A DNA stretch of 64,000 nt from contig CH003412.1 of NCBI GenBank assembly GCA_000149265.1, forward strand, positions 5,477,358 through 5,541,357. Reading direction: 5' to 3'. The DNA comes from Ciona savignyi (Eukaryota > Chordata > Ascidiacea > Phlebobranchia > Cionidae). The notes beneath the pieces are model-generated. The model did not search any database. It saw nothing but the letters and a program-made list of their open reading frames with translations, and had not been told where the DNA came from. A program made the translations under genes and the position numbers. Each line of letters begins with the position of its first letter. Within the stretch, counting starts at the first letter, position 1. Positions 60,164-64,000 of the stretch are shown piece by piece.

Positions 60164-61429
60164 TTATTTGTCTTCTTCGCCACGCAGTCTACTATTAATT
60201 GCTACGGCAACTTGTTCAGTTATTTCATCAACAAATTCATCATGTTTGTTTGTGTCTTCATTCTCAGTCTCAGCCTCGTTTTCTGGGAGTTCTTCTTCCT
60301 CTAAGTCTCCGAACATCATTTGTGCATCTTCGACGAATTTCAAGTTTTTCAGTTTGTGAGCGTGGAATTTGACACCGTCCGCTCTCGGCTGGAAGTGGAT
60401 ACTCGGGATTAATTTGTATTCCTCCGCTTTGCTCTCATAGAAGTCCAGGTTCGACTTGGCGTTGCTGTGCTCCGGATCCAGCAGAAACACAGTTGCAGCA
60501 GCCGGCACTGCCATTTCGTACTTTCCGAGGGAGTAATAGGCGAACTGGAGATAGGAAAAACACTGCGCGACAAAATTTTGCTGCTTTTGGCCGTGCACAA
60601 CGGGGCTCAATTTATCTTCACATTTTAAAGCGCAGCTAATTTGACGGTAGTATTGTTCGGTGATCGCTTTCATGAATTTATGAAACGTGATCATTTCCAC
60701 AGGTTTGTAACACAGTGAATCACAGTCTGAAACGGCTTTAAAAAAAGATATCAGGCACTTTTCGATTTTATCAACAACAACACCATATTTTTTCTCCTCA
60801 TAAGCAGCAGCACCTTCAACAAAGAGCTGGTAAGAGGTGTCAGCTTCTAAATCAGTAAAGTAGCTTGGTTTAACTCCAGGTAAGGACCTGTAAAAATCTA
60901 AGTTGGCCTTTGCGTCTTCTTTATCTGTGTGTATTTGATAGTATGTAAACGCTGCCTGGCAAGCTTTTTTAATCAAGTTCATCTTATGATAAGCATACTG
61001 AAGATAATTGTAGGGTTTTCTTGCTTCAACATCTCTAGCGATGTCTTTACGCAAGACTTGAGTACTCAGCGAGCCGAAAGGGTGTTCTTCGCTGCAGATT
61101 TTAATGCAACTCGCTTGGGCCACCAAGTCTCCCACAGCTTTGAGTAAAGGAAATTCTTGTAAATCCTCTTCGATTTCCCTCGAAATATTCGCGGCCTTAC
61201 ACCTCCCGATACACGCTACTGCAGCGTGCTGTGACATTTTATAATTAACGAGTGCTTTTTCGAAAAGGCTCACGGATTGTGGCCAGTGTTTGGCGTGGTA
61301 CTGTGCAACAGCCTGATCCAGTAAGATCTCCAGGGGTTGTGTAACATCTTTAGGAAGCACGGGGGACAAAGAAAGTGAGGGGTGGAATAACGCTGATGCA
61401 AGAAAAATCAAGATAAAATTTAAACTCAT
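60164..61429 (-). CDS. CRTAP: CRTAP/P3H4-family (Leprecan-type) ER protein, 421 aa
   Basis: An intact intronless frame. The first 20 or so residues (FILIFLASALF) form a signal peptide. TPR-like helical repeats follow with the family pattern: AVAQYHAKHWPQSVSLFEKAL, KPYNYLQYAYHKMN, ADTSYQLFVEGAAAY, FVAQCFSYLQFAYYSLGKYE, LLDPEHSNAKSNLDFYES and HFQPRADGV. Paired cysteines (CIGRC, CIKIC, CDSLC, CALKC) are typical. CRTAP joins prolyl 3-hydroxylase and cyclophilin B in the ER to modify collagen. There is no catalytic hydroxylase domain, so this is a CRTAP or P3H4 (SC65) type. The acidic C-terminal tail is reminiscent of P3H4, so orthology between the two is unresolved. The end, GEEDK, is not a KDEL signal. 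Head-to-head with ASCC1. Confidence 0.88.
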   Translation of the reverse strand: MSLNFILIFLASALFHPSLSLSPVLPKDVTQPLEILLDQAVAQYHAKHWPQSVSLFEKALVNYKMSQHAAVACIGRCKAANISREIEEDLQEFPLLKAVGDLVAQASCIKICSEEHPFGSLSTQVLRKDIARDVEARKPYNYLQYAYHKMNLIKKACQAAFTYYQIHTDKEDAKANLDFYRSLPGVKPSYFTDLEADTSYQLFVEGAAAYEEKKYGVVVDKIEKCLISFFKAVSDCDSLCYKPVEMITFHKFMKAITEQYYRQISCALKCEDKLSPVVHGQKQQNFVAQCFSYLQFAYYSLGKYEMAVPAAATVFLLDPEHSNAKSNLDFYESKAEEYKLIPSIHFQPRADGVKFHAHKLKNLKFVEDAQMMFGDLEEEELPENEAETENEDTNKHDEFVDEITEQVAVAINSRLRGEEDK

Positions 61430-62270
61430 TTTACAAATTTACAGTGGGTGGCCTTATGATGCCTTATCCTGAACACAAATTATGAGAAGAAGCAGTATAT
61501 ATTGTATATTAGCTGTACTATAATGTATGTTGACTGTTCAAAATCTCCCACTTTTTGATTGTACAAACTGGCCATGCCTTAGATGTGCTGCTTGCTTAGC
61601 AAAATGCAAAAAAAACAAATGTCAATTTCTTTGATGTCTGGCGTTAATGTAATTGAAAATTGAAGAGTAAAATGTACCAGTGCTGCATTGAATAATTCAT
61701 TTATAACTTTGTCAAGTATAACATTCGGTATTGACCAATTATTAGCCCAGTATTCACTGTTCAATGACCATTCACTAGGCCTATCAATCTATCATGCTAT
61801 ACGTTAATTTGAACTTTGTTCCACGGCACACTACCCTACATACAGTTTAGGACTACATTATATAATCTTCTTGTGCATAGCAATATTCTAAAACTGGATA
61901 TATTATAGGGCCCGATGTTTGAAAACAAAACTGCACTATATAGTAATATTTATATTTGTCACCCGTATTTTTCTGATAATAATTTACCGCTTGATCCGAA
62001 ATAAGATAGGCCTGATATATATGTAAACAATAACAATGCGATATTGTTTAATGCGTAGCAAATACCTTTCAAGATCCATTCAGTATATTAATTACACTTT
62101 ACAAACCTAACACTTCGAATAGTTATCGTTCTTTCAATCTTTCAAGACTACATCGCATCTATTTTTGTTCCGCTTTAATGCAAAGCGTGGGAAATACCCC
62201 AAGACGAAAAGGTAGTTTATATTAATTAAGGAAACCAACTTTCGGGTCTTATGTTTATTACAGGACAATT
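61430..62270. promoter_or_regulatory. Divergent promoter region, CRTAP-like / ASCC1
   Basis: 841 bp between two head-to-head start codons. No SINE and no gene. TTTATTACAG at 62256-62265 or so is a likely acceptor for ASCC1. Confidence 0.5.
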
Positions 62271-63368
62271 ATGGACGTTTTGTATCCAGGCTTGATACAT
62301 ATCGACGGTCGGGTGTACTGCGATTATAATTCTAGCCAAGACCAACAGCAGTATAGCGATGAATTGTATCACGAGATCGGAGAATACGATGATTTTACTC
62401 CAGAACAAGCCGATGACGTGGATGGAATTAATGAAACGGAGATAACATGTACAGCCGACGGAAAGTATGTAAAATTAGTACTGTGCATTGGGTCTACTTT
62501 GTTACCTTAGTAAAATGACATCGATTCAACAGATTTTTAAATTTTTACAACCACAATTGTGTGCAAATATATGGAACAACTTTCTATAGAATTAAAAACA
62601 AGTATTGTACTCAAATATATTTGATGTCATTGATGATCTGTAAAAAACCGCTATTAAACATTTTCCACTGTATTTTATTACAATTTTTCTATTTTACAAA
62701 TTGTTGGGTAAATATTAGTTGTCAAATATTTCGGTCAGCTGTGGTGGAATAATGATATACCATTTACCATATGTCTATATATATTATCACACAAAATTAA
62801 ATAAACTTTTTCTGACTCTTTTAGATTTAAAGCCAGTTTGAAAGCTCCAAGTGCATTATTCAAATACATAATTGGGATAAAGGGAAACACGAAAAGGAGC
62901 CTTGAATCAGAAACAAAGTCGAGGATTGAAATCCCAAAAAGAGGATGTGAGGGGGATATTATTATCACTGCCTCGGAAAAATCCGGGGCGATTTCTGCTC
63001 GAAACAGAATCGAGTTGATAATTTCCGAAAAGCGTTGGAAACACCCGTTCACTCATTTCATTTCTATTCCGTTGTCGAATGAGAAAGTTGTGGGAAAATT
63101 TAAAGACTTTGAAGAAAAGGTGGTGGACAGGTTCGCAACATCGCGTGGGGTGAGCAAGAGTTTATTCCAAACTGCTTCAAAGCTTCACCTTACCATCTGC
63201 ACACTTGTGCTGTTGAATCAAGAGGAGGTCCAAAAGGCCAAAGAGGTGCTGAAAAGATGCAGACCAAAGATTTTGGAACTTTTGGAAGGCAACCCACTGG
63301 ACATAGTATTAGAAGGACTGGAGTACATGAATGATGACCCAACTGAAGTTGATGTGTTATATGGAAAG
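62271..63368 (+). CDS. ASCC1: ASCC1, activating signal cointegrator 1 complex subunit 1 (5' part)
   Basis: Two exons are visible: 62271-62464 (donor AA|GTATGT) and 62825-63368 (donor AAG|GTAAAA). The gene continues past the window. The start MDVLYPGLIHIDGRVY parallels human ASCC1. A KH domain follows in exon 2 with the GxxG loop in FKYIIGIKGNTKRSLE, then SRIEIPKRG and IIITA. The 2H phosphoesterase domain begins at KHPFTHFISIP and shows its first catalytic HxT in KLHLTICTLVLL; GLEYMNDDPTEVDVLYGK ends the exon. The second HxT must lie downstream. ASCC1 works with ASCC3-ALKBH3 in alkylation repair and with transcription coactivators. The ATG lies seven bases after TTTATTACAG, a good acceptor without an obvious upstream exon, suggesting SL trans-splicing or a 5' UTR intron. 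Confidence 0.96.
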
Positions 63369-63639
63369 GTAAAATTTCATACATTATTTTTAGGCAAATT
63401 AAAGCATGCAATGATTGCAATGTCTGTAACAAAGCACTTAAAAGGCATAGCTCTAAACCTCTGCTCAAAGGAATTCAACATTTCATTCCTTCCATATAGC
63501 TTTCATACCAGCTTAAAGAAAAGTTTATTTTCTGTTGGTTCCATCTCTACCTAGTTGAATTAAATAGATTGAGGAGTTCACATATTTATTTCTTAGTGTA
63601 ATTTTTAAATTGTCTTTCATTGGGCAAGACTGGCCAGAG

Positions 63640-64000
63640 AGCTGAATAGGTATGTTGACAAGTTGTTAATCGAAACCAACCAATAGCTAGATGGTTTTTC
63701 TTTTGTCAAAGCACTTATCGGACATCGCTTGAACCCAGTAGATTTATAAGTTCTACTAAAACTTTCGAAATGTCTTTAGCATAAACAACACATTGCATTA
63801 TCTGTCGTAACCAGACGGTCAGGGCAAAGTTTTATCCGGGTGATACTGCATTTTTATAAGGTAATCTGATGATAACACACAAAGGTAATCGTCTTAATAT
63901 TGCGTGTCAGCAGTCAGGTTGCCGGAGATATTGCACTGTTTTATATTATATATTATTTTTTAATTAATTTCTTTGGTTGAGGGGAATATCTGTTAAATGC
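63640..64000. mobile_element. SINE fragments in ASCC1 intron 2
   Basis: A diverged forward copy (ACTTATCGGACATCGCTTGAA...AAACAACACATTGCA) at about 63640-63860 is followed by a reversed fragment (GTAATCGTC...TCAGGTTGCCGGAG) that runs to the window end. Confidence 0.65.

Noticed and set aside
59038..61429. BUD31 and CRTAP-like gene as an ascidian operon
   Set aside because: They are in tandem, but about 690 bp apart with a separate polyA signal at 60138; operonic genes in ascidians are nearly adjacent.

Overview
This is animal nuclear DNA, AT-rich and intron-rich, and most likely from an ascidian tunicate of the Ciona type. The evidence is conserved metazoan genes split into many small exons by short GT-AG introns, candidate trans-splice acceptors just upstream of several start codons, and dozens of copies of one tRNA-derived SINE with a (TCCTA)n-like tail. 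The genus is inferred from overall character, not from a diagnostic gene. No prokaryotic operon, CRISPR array or virus is present. A 100-N assembly gap lies at 41648-41747.

Layout. 1-2480: upstream DNA with a 0.7 kb TIR element carrying a decayed tRNA-Asp. 2481-30881 (+): a ZGRF1-type gene (N-terminal DUF2439-like domain, long disordered repeat-rich middle, GRF zinc finger, UPF1-like SF1 helicase core). I assembled 30 exons by eye; the reading frame closes to 2443 aa. 14264-18821 (-): a two-exon gene for a 1392-aa, largely disordered, unrecognised protein, nested antisense in a 7.2 kb ZGRF1 intron. 30882-33326: a SINE-packed gap between converging genes. 33327-45204 (-): an 11-exon, 554-aa SLC18B1-like MFS transporter with a 2.8 kb DNA transposon in one intron. 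45975-58280 (+): a complete 17-exon DNMT3 de novo DNA methyltransferase (668 aa; PWWP, ADD and catalytic domains), head-to-head with the transporter. 59038-59472 (-): BUD31, intronless. 60164-61429 (-): a CRTAP/P3H4-family ER protein, intronless. 62271-end (+): ASCC1 (KH plus 2H phosphoesterase), cut by the window edge and head-to-head with the CRTAP-like gene.

The genes are mostly housekeeping and not one pathway: DNA repair (ZGRF1, ASCC1), DNA methylation (DNMT3), splicing (BUD31), collagen modification (CRTAP-like) and transport (MFS). The most unusual content is structural: a ZGRF1 helicase whose motifs II, III and V have lost canonical residues; splice sites buried in tandem repeats or next to SINEs (ZGRF1 exon 20 donor, DNMT3 last acceptor, MFS exon 5 donor); a GC-AG intron in DNMT3; several TIR elements with exact target-site duplications, two of them nested inside SINE copies; and a transposon with about 545-bp inverted ends. 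All exon joins were made by reading frame, splice consensus and remembered family sequences, without transcripts.
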